Source: Emydura subglobosa
Lineage: Eukaryota; Chordata; Testudines; Chelidae
Reading direction: 5' to 3'
Assembly (NCBI GenBank): GCA_007922225.1
Contig: ML679962.1
Location: 30,425,563-30,489,562 of the forward strand
DNA: 64,000 nt
Below are positions 24,030 through 36,686 of this stretch, piece by piece. The notes under the pieces are model-generated. The model saw nothing but the letters and a program-made list of their open reading frames with translations, was not told where the DNA came from and ran no database searches. Within the stretch, counting starts at the first letter, position 1. Every line of letters starts with the position of its first letter. A program made the translations under genes and the position numbers.

Positions 24030-24812
24030 ATCTGAGGCACCACAGTTGTTCAGTGCACTTTGAATAGAAGTAACTTTAATAACTGCATGGTATCTGTTCA
24101 CAAAGTTTTAAGGGTGACCACTCTATCTTCAAACACTATGGACAAGAGAGCATAACTTCTCTCCTTGCTTCATCCTTTCATTTCTAGTCCCTTCTACTGG
24201 TATGTGCCCCTTTGTCTCTTTTACATCCAGACTGTAGCAGTCCAAAATCAGTACCAGATCCAGCCACTCTAATACTAGCGATACTTGAACTGAGTTGGAA
24301 AATTTGGGGGGTATGTCTTGCCTATGTGTAATTCATGATGTTCTTGACTTATTTCTTAGTCTTCTTGAATAATTTAGAAATTTTGTATGGTGAAAATAAC
24401 TCCTAAAACTGTGGTCTGTTCATAACAAAATTACTGGTAAATAAATTAGCTTCTCTTCCTATATTACTAAAAACAAGCATGTGAGAATCAGAATTATGCA
24501 GGGTGTCCTGTTAACCATAGTGGTTCTAGAATCAGTTCCTGCCTAACAGAACCCACATGCTTAGTTTTCCAATCAAGCTATGAAGAGCATTTTGTATGTG
24601 GCACCTGACCCTACCCACTTCAATGTGATCTTGCCAGCGAAGGATAATGAAACATAGCTATAAAATGTCTCATTCTGCATTCAAATGAAGGTCTGAGATG
24701 AGCCAGCATAGCCTCCTGTTGTAATTTTACTTACCACAGTCTGCCCTTGAAAGTCTCTCAAAATCACTCAGTGCAGTAAAATCTTGAAATCTGAAAACCA
24801 AGTGTTCCACTT
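24030..24812. other. No gene recognised
   Basis: AT-rich DNA without identifiable structure. Confidence 0.4.
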
Positions 24813-24814
24813 AG

Positions 24815-25225
24815 CTATAGCTAATTAGTTCACACATCCTGCAATGCAAAACTATAATTGACTCTGTGTATAAAACTATTTGGGGGGAGCAAGTGAATTT
24901 GCATGCTAATACAAGGTATGGGTTGTAAGGACAGCCCTGTCCATTATAAATGGGATATCAAAAAGGTACCAATTATGAAGAAGAGGGGGAATTGCTCTAT
25001 AAACCAACTGCCTTGTGCAACTGACTAATTATTCTATACACTGCATAGTCCAAAAATACAATTGACCCTGTCTGTAAAGCTATTTTGGGCAACCAAGGAA
25101 TCATTAGCATGCCAAAACCAAGTGCCAGTTATAAAGGAGGGAGTGTGACCACTGTCACCATCTGCCTCTTATATCACTGGCTGATCTACACACACTGGAA
25201 AAAAAAAACTCCTTTTTACTGAATG
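24815..25225. repeat. Diverged ~200-bp tandem duplication
   Basis: Two neighbouring units of about 200 bp line up in the same order: ctaattagttcacaca with ctaattattctataca; ataattgactctgtg with acaattgaccctgtc; tataaaactatttgg with tgtaaagctattttgg; ttgcatgctaatacaagg with ttagcatgccaaaaccaag; and ggttgtaagga with agttataaagga. The spacing is close to 204 bp throughout. The units are diverged with small gaps, so the duplication is old, or they are two neighbouring copies of one repeat family. Confidence 0.65.
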
Positions 25226-25229
25226 CAAA

Positions 25230-28200
25230 GGAAAAATGAAGCCCTAAGGGACTTTATGCATAGGGCACTTGGAGTATTCTGTAGAACAGCAGTATCTTTC
25301 AAAGTGCTGCTCTGTTCAGAGGGAGGCCTGGTTGGCCAGGGCTACTGTAGCTTGGAGTATTGTGTCTTTGTGTACTATTTTGGGTAGACACAGAATCTTT
25401 TCTAGTGTTGCTCCTTTTTCTTTCCCCTCCTCGAGCAGGATAAACACTTGCAAAAAGTTCCTTAGAGAGTCAAGCAACATGCTAACTTTTTTCCACTAAC
25501 ATGCAGTAAACTTTAGCAAATTAAAGAATTAAGGTTAAGGCTGTCTGAAAATTGAAGAATGACAACAATGGAGCAGATGCTGCTGCCTTATGCATTCCCA
25601 AGGCATTGTGAATAGCCAGCTGTACCATATAAATGCCCAGGTTTTTTATACCGTGTCATGGTCTTTTGCATGCATCAAATGGTTCCAACACCTGTTTTTT
25701 TCATGTCGACATTTCCTATAAAATTTGCATGATCCAGCACCTACTGATGCTTATTGTGTTCTTAGCTTCAAAGAGGAACTGCTACTATAATATCGTCACG
25801 TGCAACTGTTAAGAAATGCAGATTCTTATCTCTTAACTTCTTGGGTTAGCCTCTTTTTAAACTACAGAGAAATTTACTAGTTGCAGCTTTTTAGCTACTA
25901 ACTGTTGCTGGTAACTAACTGCTTCTATTTCCTCTCCTGGTGCCATACACCATGGTTTCAAAACATACAAACATGTTTTGAAAAATGAAAACTATCAAGT
26001 GTCCACTGAGAGCCAGCAGCTGAAGTTCAGAAAGAAAAGAATGAGATCACACACCATTTTGTTTCTGGGATGCAAGTTTAGGAGCTGGGGAAGGAAGGCA
26101 ACGAATGTGTCCTTTCCTGCCTAGTTCTTGAAATACTGCACACACCTGAAAGGAAGGTTATGAAATGTGCATCATTTAATTCCCTGGCGCCAGGAATTTC
26201 CCAACAACTACTGCTCATGACAAACAAAATCTGTGGTTTGAATTAGCAAATTCTGACAGATCCATAGGTTTCATTCACTGCTGGGTACAAGCCAGTAAAA
26301 TGCATTGTGGAACAGCCTGTGAACAAACTTCTTGTTCCAGAAACTCATCTATAGATACATTCTTAACTGTAAATGTTAATGCATTGCACACGGATATCTG
26401 CCATACTGTGGGAATATAAATATATTTTCATACTACTTTCTGTCTGATCCTGTTTATTTACCTTTTGCATCACGCACTGTATTATGTGGCCCAGTCCAGC
26501 CTTAATGTAGTTCAACCACCTTTATCTATTACTTCTTTTATAGCATGATCAGCCAATTCACCACAAGGTCTCTACTTTACTTTAGATATATCTCCAATAA
26601 CTTTAATTTCTTAATTCTGCAACTGACTCTCCTCTCTGCACTCTTCTGGGAATCCTTCCTTGGGCTCTTTGACTAGCCACATAGAAGTTGATAGACTGAC
26701 TCGGCAGAAACAAAACACAGATGAAGTCAGAGAGGATTTTCTTCAAAGAATGTTTATAATCAGAAAAATTACGCATTAGCAATTAAGGTGTTTGAGGTTT
26801 CCCCAGACTAGGGATCAATGCAGGGCATGGAGCCCTACCTTCCAATCAGTATCTCCATTTTCTCCCCCAAGCAGCCAATTTGTAGTCCTTCCCCTGAACA
26901 CAGAGGAGGGAGAAGGTGAACTGAAGTTAATCCCTAATTTACTGAGGACCAAGTTAGTAACTAACCTTATTTATTAAGGTAATTGTCCAACTTCTACACA
27001 TACAGGACACATAAATAACCATAAACTGGATCATTGCTTATTTAATGGCTATTGAGGTGATCAACATGCACCTTCCATTTCAAAATAATTTAATATATAA
27101 CAAATGGCAAACACGCTCTGTCTGTCTTTTATGACCTTGTTGGTAGCTGGAACATTACTATCTGTGCAACATACTGTGATAGACAGCACAGCTTCTCCCC
27201 TAATTTAACATCTTTGCTTCTAGTGTGTTGTGGTGCTGGAATATGCTGCTTTCCTCTGCCTTTTTTGCAATCATATTGCTAGCCAAAGCCAGTGCTGCCT
27301 CCGGCCACTTCTGGTTACCAACTCCTGAAGTGAGTTCTTAAACTCAGCTATAAAGATAACTTCATCAGTTATACCATGCCTGAGACAGAAGCACCTGCTC
27401 TCTCCAAGACATCTGATTATTTCATTATAAAGACTGAACAAATGCAGTGACATAATGCAGCACTGCCTATCTCCTTTCCTGGTATTGAGCTGCTATGTTT
27501 TGTCATTTTGCTATGGTAGATACTGCTTTTTGGTAATAGCAGAAGCAGTACAACAATATGTAGGAAAGTCCAACATTCAGAATAACAGAGTCCATGTGAG
27601 GTAGCTGAAGGCGTAACTGTCATTCCTCTGAAAACCATCTGGTTTCCTAGTTTTGTACTGAATACTTTTATTTTGAAAGATCAGGGGAGGAGAGGAAGTA
27701 GCTGGAGTAGAATACCGTGAGCTGGACTGTCTTTACTTTGACATGTGTTTTCTATTTCCTCTTGAAGGTCATTATTGCTGCAGTGGCAGTGTCTGATGCT
27801 GCTTCACATGTCATAATTCACAAACATCACTGCTGGTGGTGTCTTCAGTGCAGGTTTCAGTGGGTCATAATTATTGCTGGAGTTCAGACTGGAAAACCAG
27901 TCCTCTGATTCCCAACTCACTATAAAATTCATTGTCCTTTCTATCACTCAGCTATTGCCACCTTTAACATTTTGCTTCGTGTGTTCTAAAATACAAAAGC
28001 TTTTATATTTTAAAAAAGCTATTTTATATTACTTCTACAAAATTTTACAAGCGTCATGCCATCTTTTTAACACTGACAACTTCAAAAGAGTAAAACTAAC
28101 TTCATACTAACCAATTTCACACTGGCCAAGATGTCCCATTAGAGATGTATTACATACTGTCACAGTCCCCCCGTGCACAGAAATAACATTAGTCAAACAA

Positions 28201-29980
28201 ATTAGCACAACTTAACAATAAATAATAAAAGTTGATCAATATGAAAAACAGACACAACTTCCAGAATAACTGCTGATACAAAAATCAGCATTTCTTTATT
28301 CTCTCATGAATCCCATGTGACAAACTCATAGGAATGTTATTTTGACTTTTTTAAAATACCTAATAAAAAAATTTTTAAAAAAAGTTTAAAACCCATTAAA
28401 ATTATCTTCTATGCTCCTGCAGCATCTGCTTCATTGATTGCTCAGTGTCAGTCTAGATAGCATTCTAGTCGTCTTTACTTCATAGGATTTTGTGGTGTCT
28501 AGCAGATGCTAAGCTATTATATAAGGCAGGCAGAGTCTGAGTGGAGATGACAGCCACGTCACAAACAAACATTTGTTAGAATAATCATGGAATGTGAGCG
28601 TCCGCTACACTCCCCTGCTCACTCTATGGTTCTAGGATCTTGAAAACTACGAGTCCGAGAACTTTGTGATGCAGTTCTCTTGGTTTGGGCCCTATTACGC
28701 AGAATGTAAGCTACTGGAGCTGTACAGTTGGTGCATTCAGGGATAAATTCAAAAGTAAGTTCAGTGAAGTCAATGGAATTATACCTTAAAACTGGCATGG
28801 GAGGAAAATCAGGCCCTGCATGTTTGAGAAGACATTTATTTCACTGAGTATCTAAAGACATATAGCTTATCCTAACAAAGAGTAATTTTATGGTGCTGTA
28901 GCCAGACAATGTACATCCTAATGTTCCAGTGATAAAAGCAGAACCCGCCTTAAATGATATGACACAGGCTCAACACTACAGTGAAATGGTGCAAATTTCT
29001 TACATTGTAGTCTGTCTTTTAATTACTGTGATTCACTTCTTTACTAGTATTTGGCTGGTTAGATAAAAGAATAGAAGTCAATGTCTTGAAACAGGTTGTC
29101 AGTTCTCAGTGCTTTTTGGCAGCTTTGGATGAGACAAAGAAAGAGCCCAACCTGCGAATTTTAAAGGGGCTTCCCTAACTCTCTGGAAGCTTCCCCCTAC
29201 AGCTCTGCCAATGATGCCGAGTCCTGACCTCTAGTATGTCTGCTCTTCCACTTCTGAACTTCTCCTGAGCAGATGCCAATCATGGAAAATTGTGCCAAAC
29301 TGTGTGTTGGTTTTCTGATTTGGACAAATGTCCACAAGGAACTAGATTATGAGGACCAAGCTCATTTCATATGACCTAAATTGTTTTTGAAGCAAGGTCT
29401 CTAGAGGTGAAAGGCTGTGAATTACAATCACTGCAAAACTTCACCCTTCTCTCCCTTTTCCTTTTTTTCGTAAGATTTCTTTTCCAGAGATACTCTAGAA
29501 TTTCTGTTTCCTAACATTTGAGTGTTCACTTAGTTTTGACTACAGTTTAATATGGGTTCCATCAAAAAGCCTAGCCTTCATTTTTTCCACCTTCAGATTT
29601 CTGATTCAAATGCACTCATCATTATTTGTGTCTGCAATGTATGTAATTTGGATATCTAAGTACCTGAATGTGTCCTCGAGTTACATACTTGGACACATCT
29701 GGCCCCAATTCTGCATTGAAGCCAAGCACAACCCACTGAAGTCAATAAAGTCAGAGTCATCTGCATAGTTCTCAGTGCAAGACTGGGGCCTCAATGGCCT
29801 AAATTACAGAGGCAGACCACTGTGGGTGGAAAATGTCCCAGTGTGCTTATGTGTGTCTGTATGTAATAAATTTTTGCCGGCTTATAAACACATCAAATTA
29901 CAGCACCTCCTTATCACTTCCTGAGTTAGGAGTATGAGGGCACTGTATTCCCATTTATTACTGTGCACCCAGACATATGG
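25230..29980. other. Long AT-rich stretch, no gene recognised
   Basis: None of the short frames resembles a known protein. Dispersed tgaagtcaat words occur at about 28765 and 29736. I see no RNA gene, clear SINE or LINE body. Confidence 0.4.
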
Positions 29981-29984
29981 ACTA

Positions 29985-30250
29985 GGTAGAAAAGCTCATA
30001 AAAAAAAACCCTTTTTGATGGAAGATAAAAAACCGGCTTTTTGATTTAACAGATTTTTTTTTTTTTTTGAAAAAAAATCCATTTTTATAGAAAATGTTTG
30101 TGTTCTCATCAAAAAAATAAAACCAGGAAATTTTGAGGGGTTTAGCAACCAGAAACTGAAAGTGTCAACAGAAAAAATTCAACAAAAGTGATTTTTTTTC
30201 CAAAAATTTTTAGAATAAAATCATTTCCCAATCAACTTTAGCCCATACAT
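29985..30250. repeat. A/T-rich interspersed repeat
   Basis: Homopolymer A and T runs, including a T-run of about 16 at 30054-30069, alternate with words such as agaaaatgtttgtg, gaaattttgaggg and ccaaaaatttttagaa. The style matches the block at 10575-10925 in the opposite orientation. Probably the same broad class of repeat. Confidence 0.45.
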
Positions 30251-30254
30251 ATAT

Positions 30255-31765
30255 GTAAGAGGTGTGGTTTACTCCCGCTTCCTCCCCTGCCTTAGCACAT
30301 AGTTTAACATGCAATCAATCCTGTAAATTTTTCTATTTAATTCCCTTAAAAAAAGAAGAGAGGGAGAAATGAAATGGCCTGTAATTAATATTTGCCTTTA
30401 GATGGTGCCAAACTAGAAGTTCATATCTCACTGAGGTGAACAGAAGTGGATGGCAAGAGTTCCCCTTCCCCCCATTGCTTCTGCTGAAGACAGCTTTCTG
30501 TAAGACTGAAACCAACTGGTTTAAACAAGAAAGCAGCATATATGTTTAAATCTGTTGCAGCTGTATCTTAGCAAGAAAAAATATTAATTAATTAATATTA
30601 ATTAAATAACAATTAGAATTTGCAGAATATAAACAATGCAACCAGAATTTTGAAGACAAAGTAAAATATGGAAATTATTATTATTTTGCACCTATAATGT
30701 GTTTTTGGATGTGTGGTAGAGTGCAGGCAGGGATGTGATTCTGTGGGATTTCAGTAAGACTCATTTACAATCTTCATTAACACAATTTGTCCCAGCAGAA
30801 ATTAATTTACTGATCAGGCCAGGCAGAGAGAATGGGCATTGTAATATTACAAAATGGGTGAAAACAGAGCTTAGTTATGCTCTGCTAAAATTTCAGTTGA
30901 TGCCCATTGAGTATATTAAGAAGTGATATTTTTGGAATCTCTTTATTTTTAATTTTTCGACCCAAAGCAAGTAAAATATGCACCCCTCACTGAGGACTTT
31001 GTCCTTTACCAAGTTGCAAATGAGACATGTTTTTGTTGTAGCTCTGAGCATAAAACAGTGATAAAAAATGTTTGTTAACAATGGGAAAATTGTATTTGTA
31101 CTCTCCCAAAAGTAGAAGAAGGAATTTTACTTACATTTAAAAAAAGAAAATGTATCTTTTATGTTTCTGGGTCCGCACAGGGAAAATTTCAGTCCCAAAA
31201 GCAAGAAAATCATAAGTGTGTAAAAACAGAGGCTTAAAAATGGATTTTGTTCTATAATTATAAGAGGGGACATGACCTATGCCCACTATAACAGACTTGC
31301 CTTTCACCAAGAGATTTAAGATGAGTCCATTCTATACTTCGCTCATTACTTTGGGCCAAATAAAGCTTCTCAGTACTATCTTGCAATTACTCTTGCCTTC
31401 ATGAGGTATGAAATACAAGGAGAGAGACAAGACCAATAACTATCAACACCACTATCCCAATGGTAATCTAAGGAAAGAAATCTCAAGTAAAGGTTAAATA
31501 GGTTTATGATAAATAAGTTATTCACAATTTATCAAACAGATTATTCAACACAGAACTGAGTTCTGGATTCACAGGCAAACACTAAGGGCAAAATGTCCTT
31601 TGTTAAAACAGGAAAAAGAGTACAATAATAATAAATTCTGTCAGTTTCAACTAAGCTTCTGGGGCCTGATCCAAAGACTCTGAAGTCAATAGCAGTATTC
31701 CCATTGACAGCAATAGGATTTGGGGCAGACACCTATCGAGTCAGACAATAATACAGAAATTCAAA
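30255..31765. other. No gene recognised
   Basis: A nearly palindromic attaatt-rich run lies at 30581-30606. A tgaagtcaat word with a nearby cccattgacagcaat lies at 31681-31714. No other identity. Confidence 0.4.
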
Positions 31766-31769
31766 GAGC

Positions 31770-32970
31770 AATAGATTCGTAGAGTTTAAGCCCAGAAGGG
31801 ACCATTATATCGTCTAGTCTGACCTCCTGAACAAAACATGCCATTAAATTTCACCTATGCCCCCTAAACTGAGCCCAATAACTTGTGTTTGGCTAAAGCA
31901 TATCTTCCACAAAGGCATTCAGTTTTGATTTGAAGACATCAAGAAATGCAGAATCCACCACTTGCCTTGGCAGTTTCTTCCAATGTTAATAACCCTCACT
32001 GTTAAAAATTGTGCCATATTTCTAATTTGAATGTATCTGGCTTCAGCTTCTAGCCATAGGTTCTTGTTATGCCTTTCTCTGTTAGATTAAAGAGCTCTTT
32101 AATACCCATTATCTTCTGGCTGTAACAAGATACTTATACACTGTCATCTCTCAATCTTCTTTATTGATAAACTAAACAGATAAAGCTCTTTAAAGTTCTC
32201 ACTGTAAGATATTTTCTTTTTTCTCCAGCCCTCGAATCATTTGTGTGGGTCTTTTCTGCATTCTCTCCAGGTTTTCAATATCCCTTTTAAAATACAGACA
32301 CTAGAACTGGATGTAATATTCTAATGTTGGTTTCACCAATGTCATATACAAAGTTGAAAACAGCTCCCTATTCCTGCTTACTACTCCCCTTTTTATACAT
32401 TCAAGGACATTAGATCTTTTTGCCACAGCATTGAACTTGGAGATCAAGATGAGTTGCTTCTCTACCATGACCCCTAGATCTTTTTCAGAGTCATTATTTT
32501 CCAGGATATCTTCACCCATCCTGTAGGTCTGGCCTGCATTCTTTGTTCCTAAATATGTAATTCTCCTTTTGCTTGTATTAAAACACATTTTGTTTGAATG
32601 GGCCTAGGCTACCTATTGGTCCAGATCACTCCATGGCTGCTCATTATTTACCACTCCACCAGTCTGGGTATTATCCACAAATATTATCAGTAGTAATTTC
32701 ATATATTTTTCCAGGTCATTGATGAAAATGTTGAATAGCATTGTCCTAATACTGAAATCTGCAGAATGCCAGTAGAAACACTCCAATTTGATGATTCCCC
32801 CATTGACTGACTGCTACTTTTTGAGATCTCTGTCAGCAGTTCTTAATCCATTTATTGTGTAATTTATTGATATTGCACAGTGCTAATTTTTTAATCAGAA
32901 TGTCATGCAGTACTAAGTCAAACACCTTACAAAACTCTAAATATATTACATCTACATATACAATATACCC
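31770..32970 (-). mobile_element. Older CR1 LINE, minus strand
   Basis: The 3' tail is at the left: the plus strand reads agattcgtagagtttaag, ccagaagggaccattat and tctagtctgacctcc, the reverse complement of a CR1 3' end. The body runs rightward to about 32970 and contains ORF2 sequence in the minus frame 32588-32301. It is 5'-truncated and more diverged than 22848-24028. Confidence 0.9.
32301..32588 (-). pseudogene. CR1 ORF2 fragment (after the FADD motif)
   Basis: About 95 residues contain NDSEKDLGVMV, then KRSNVLECIKRGVVSR and LYMTLVKPTLEYYIQF, the conserved stretch of CR1 ORF2 that follows the catalytic motif. The same positions in the 42233 copy read [10 protein letters not shown] and [17 protein letters not shown]. 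Flanking sequence is out of frame. Not functional. Confidence 0.85.
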
Positions 32971-32974
32971 CACC

Positions 32975-33690
32975 TTCTTACCACCACACTAGCACAATCT
33001 GGGCGTTCAAAGCTGCTAAATTCTTTTCTATTTTTTAATATTCCATGTCCAAGTTTTCAACCTTGAACAGTAACTGAAAAATGGAAATTAAATAATTTAC
33101 CAGTTTCAGTTTCTAACCAGTAAATTGCTGTGAATTTGTAACCATACTATCATTTTCATTGTACTACACTGGCCATTTAGGTGAATGATAACCCAGCAGG
33201 ACAGCACCATGCAGGGCTCACAAACAAGTAAATCATTTAGATTGCACACTGCTTTCGACTGAAAAAGGGGGCAGTAAATCTGCTCTGGCATTGCCTTCTC
33301 TTTTGTTGAATTTTCAGGATGGTGCAGTCTTCTCTTTGAAACAAATAAAAAAAATTCTACAGGTTTAATTTATTGCCTAGTTTTTGCGCATAATGACTAA
33401 AGCTGACCAATACAAGTCAATGCACCAAAGAATAGGTTTAGTCATTCAAGAGCATGCCAGATATAACATACTGTTGGTTTTAAGCCCATATACAGGAAAT
33501 TCTGGTTACAGAATGGCACCATCTAATGGCTTTTGTTTTAACTGCAAGATCTGGAAATTAAATAAAAAGCTATGGCTTGTGAACATAACAACTGCTCCTA
33601 CACTTCTCACTCCCACCCTTCTCTCCCCACAGCCTTTCTTAGTAGACATTTAGGCATCATCAACCTACAGAATTAGGTCAACATAAATCA
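32975..33690. other. No gene recognised
   Basis: AT-rich DNA. The frame at 33384-33653 shows no recognisable domain. Confidence 0.4.
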
Positions 33691-33694
33691 TCTA

Positions 33695-33850
33695 GTGTCT
33701 ACATACTTGTGCAAGTGTTTACACTCAAATTTGTCTCTGGACGACATAAGCGCCCCATTACAGGAACACAGTAAAATCACCTCCCCAAACGGCACTGAGC
33801 TATGTATGGTTGGTTGACCTACTGAAGTCAATGCACTGCAAGTGTAGACC
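33695..33850. mobile_element. Palindromic-ended element upstream of Myb/SANT relic
   Basis: The left part has gtctacatacttg and the right part caagtgtagac, whose reverse complement is gtctacacttg, so the segment has short inverted ends. Words such as ctggacgacataagcgcc and a tactgaagtcaatgc copy lie inside. It may be a free-standing small element or the 5' region of the larger element carrying the Myb/SANT-like gene that follows; the sequence alone does not settle this. Confidence 0.45.
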
Positions 33851-34055
33851 CTATGTGACATATGTCGACCCTAACAGTACTCTAAGCAGCTGTCCCACAA
33901 TGCCAGACAGTGAGTACTTTGGTCACTATTGGAACTCCACTGCCCACTGGTCACAGAGACCAGAAGTCACCCCTCCTTTAAATGCCTGTTCCTGATTGCC
34001 CACCTTGGCAAGCACACCTAGCTTCTCTTCCTTGTGTGCAACTGTCCACTTAACC
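33851..34055 (+). other. Leader of the Myb/SANT relic
   Basis: A non-coding stretch with ctgtcccacaatgcc and a cctttaaatgcctg word that could be a decayed TATA-like site about 80 bp upstream of the first ATG. It probably formed the promoter and 5' leader of the same element. Confidence 0.35.
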
Positions 34056-34571
34056 ATGCTTCCTCCACACATTAAACATGTTCCTGCCCGGAGGAGACAG
34101 GAGGTATTGGATCTCCTAGGCCTATAGGGAGAATAGATTGGGAAGGCATAGCTACAGACCTGCCATAGAAACAGTCATCAAAGATTGTATAAGGGATACA
34201 GGCAAAGTTATGATGGGGATCAGCAGCAGTGATGCATGAAAGTGAAGGAATTGCAGCTGACATACCACAAGGTCAGGGAGGCCAACAATCAATCTGGTGT
34301 TGAGCCGCAGAACTGCCACTTTTACAACAAACTGCCTGTCATACTTGACAGAGACCCCACCAGTAGCCCACCGTGGATACCTCTGACAAGCCCAAGACAG
34401 AGACCACTGCTTCAAACAGTGAAGAGGAGATGTAGAAGGGCAGACATGGTGGAAATGGAGAGGCATGTCCAGCTATGGCACAAGCCGGGACCTGTTTGAG
34501 ACTCCACTGCAGTTTAGCCAGTCCCTTCAGCCAAGCACGGACAAGACCAGTAAAGGGGAAAGAACTTCGGG
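34056..34571 (+). pseudogene. Myb/SANT-like DNA-binding protein relic (transposon-derived)
   Basis: From the ATG at 34056 one frame runs to a natural-looking stop at 34499 and is broken by four internal stops (codons 24, 27, 32 and 59). Within it I read EVLDLLGL early on, and KVKELQLTYHKVREANN followed by EPQNCHFYNKL, the pattern of the Myb/SANT-like (trihelix/MADF-related) proteins abundant in turtles. Several of these accompany PIF/Harbinger transposons, where a Myb-like partner helps the transposase. A second frame continues as KGERTSG up to 34571, where gtaagtgtg forms a good splice-donor consensus. I infer an ancient transposon gene or an unprocessed copy. The family is probable, but Harbinger origin is inference. 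No transposase is visible nearby. Confidence 0.65.
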
Positions 34572-34574
34572 TAA

Positions 34575-35185
34575 GTGTGTGCCTGCATTTTTCCTTACGA
34601 TGGCTAAATGTAAAGATCGTGCCCAAACCAACCCCAAGTTAGCAGGACAAAACTATCAACTTTTCATTATTTTACTTGTATGAGAAGAGCTAGCAGTACA
34701 ATAAACAGAGGTAGAGTTGTTATATGCTTTTCAGGCCTGGGGGAGGAGAATGTGGAGCCCCTTGTTTAAGTACATAGGGATGTCCCTTGTATTAAATATG
34801 CTTAAAATGTTCAAAATCAGACTAGTAACTTGTAGTTGTATAGTGGTAGAAACTGCAGAATATTTTTATACCAGGACTGAATATATGAGCTCTGAGACAG
34901 ATTTTTAAAAAATTTATTTTGAGAGAGAGTACAAACAATATAATATTTTCAATATACTGAAATCAACTACATTTGATGTAGGTTGGAGCTTATTTTTTAA
35001 TACATTTGCACCCCTCCCCCCCAAAAAAAATGTCATGAAAATCTTAGTCATCAACACAGTAGAGTGCTGCAACTCATATGCAAAGCATCTGTCCACAAAA
35101 ATGTATCTTACTCTGTATAATGTATTGGGAACTTCTGTTTTTATTTTTGTTTGTTTTACTGTTTCCTGATAGGATTATCTATTTG
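34575..35185. other. No gene recognised
   Basis: Sequence after the splice-donor-like site. If the relic is unspliced this would be its intron, but no acceptor and second exon could be recognised. It is AT-rich further on. Confidence 0.35.
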
Positions 35186-35189
35186 GGTA

Positions 35190-35395
35190 AGGTAAAAGGA
35201 CCAGATTGGGGATCAAGATTACTGGGTAACATTTCTTGTTCTGCTTTTCTCTCACTAAGTCATGCTAGACAAGTCACTTGACTTCTTCTAGCCAAAATGT
35301 TGCACTGTAGTATGGGAATATTAATACTTACCCACATTACAGTGTTGTCAAGAACATTAATTAGTGAATATTAAAGTATATTAAGATTGTGGAAT
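35190..35395 (+). mobile_element. MIR-type SINE, plus strand (diverged)
   Basis: The order of words is gaccagattggggatcaag, a core with gctagacaagtcacttgac, then tatgggaatattaatactta, acagtgttgtcaagaacatt and a tail. The match to MIR is loose but the module order is right. Confidence 0.55.
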
Positions 35396-35730
35396 AGGTA
35401 GCTATAAAAATATTATTATAGTATTTTTGTAGTAAAATGACATTTATTTATACTTGAGTTTATTTTATTTTGAGCATGGGCTGTTATAGCAGAGATAAGG
35501 GAGAGACAAGAGAGAACATGGGGGGAATCAAAATCAGTATCTTAGATGCCTGTGTATTAATGCGAGAAGTATGGGAAATAAGCAGGAAGAACTAGAAATG
35601 CTAGTTAATAAACACAACTATGACACAGTTGGCATCACAGAGAATTGATGAGATAAAACACATGACTGGAATATTGGTCTAGAAGGGTACAGCTTGCTCA
35701 GGAAGGTCAGGAAGGGAAAAAAGAGAGGAG

Positions 35731-36276
35731 ATGTTACATATATATAAAAATGTATACACTTGGACTGAGGTTGAGATGGAAATAAGAGACAGATTTGTTA
35801 AAAGTCTCTGGGTAAGTATAAAAGGGGTAAAAATGAAGGGTCATGTCCTGGCAGGGGTCTACTCTAGCCCACCTAACCAGGAAGAAGAGGTGGATGAGGC
35901 TTTTTATAAACAACTTACAAAATCATCCAAAGCATAGGATTTGGTGGTGATGGGAGACTTCAACAACCCAGACATTGGTTGGGAAAATAACACAGCAGGG
36001 CAAAGGTTATCCAACAAGTTCTTGGAATGTATTGGAAACAATTTTTTATTTCAGAACGTGGAGAAAGGTACTAGGGGAGAGACTGTTCTAGATTTGATTT
36101 TGACAAATAGGGAGGAACTGGCAGAGAATTTGAAAGTGGAAGGCAGCTTAGATGAAAGTGATCATGAAATGATAAGAGTTCATGATTCTAAGGAATGGCA
36201 GGAGGGAAAACGCCACAATAAAGATAATGGATTTCAAGAAGGCAGGCTTCAGCAAACTCAGGGAGTTGGTAGGTAA
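35731..36276 (+). pseudogene. CR1 endonuclease domain relic
   Basis: One frame spans this segment with a single in-frame TAG at 35935-35937. It contains GVYSSPPNQEEE, the catalytic [14 protein letters not shown] (GDFN at 35950-35962) and the terminal ESDHEM (SDH at 36157-36165), three hallmarks of the apurinic-endonuclease-like domain that nicks target DNA for CR1 reverse transcription. The part N-terminal to 35731 is degraded. The next frame, 36412-36678, is in phase with it, so the body of ORF2 was one frame through the linker. Not functional because of the stops. Confidence 0.88.
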
Positions 36277-36686
36277 GATCCCATCAGAAGCAAGTCTAAG
36301 GGAAAAGAAGTTCAAGAGAACTGGCAGTTTTTCAAAGAGATATCATTAAGGGCACAAGAACAAACTATTCCACTGTGTAGGAAAAATAGGAAGCATGGCA
36401 AGAGACCACTCTTGCTTAAGCAGGAGATCTTCAATGATCTGAAACTCAAAACACAGTCCTACATAAGGTGGAAACTAGGTCAAATTACAAAGGATGAATA
36501 TAAACAAATAACACAAATATGTAGGGGCAAAATTAGAAAAGTCCAGGCACAAAATGAGATTAAACTAGCTAGAGACATAAAGGATAACAAGAAAACATTC
36601 TACAAATATATTAGAAGCAAGAGGAAGACCAAGGACAGGGTAAGCCCATTAATCAATGGGGGAGAGGGGAAACAATAACATAAAAT

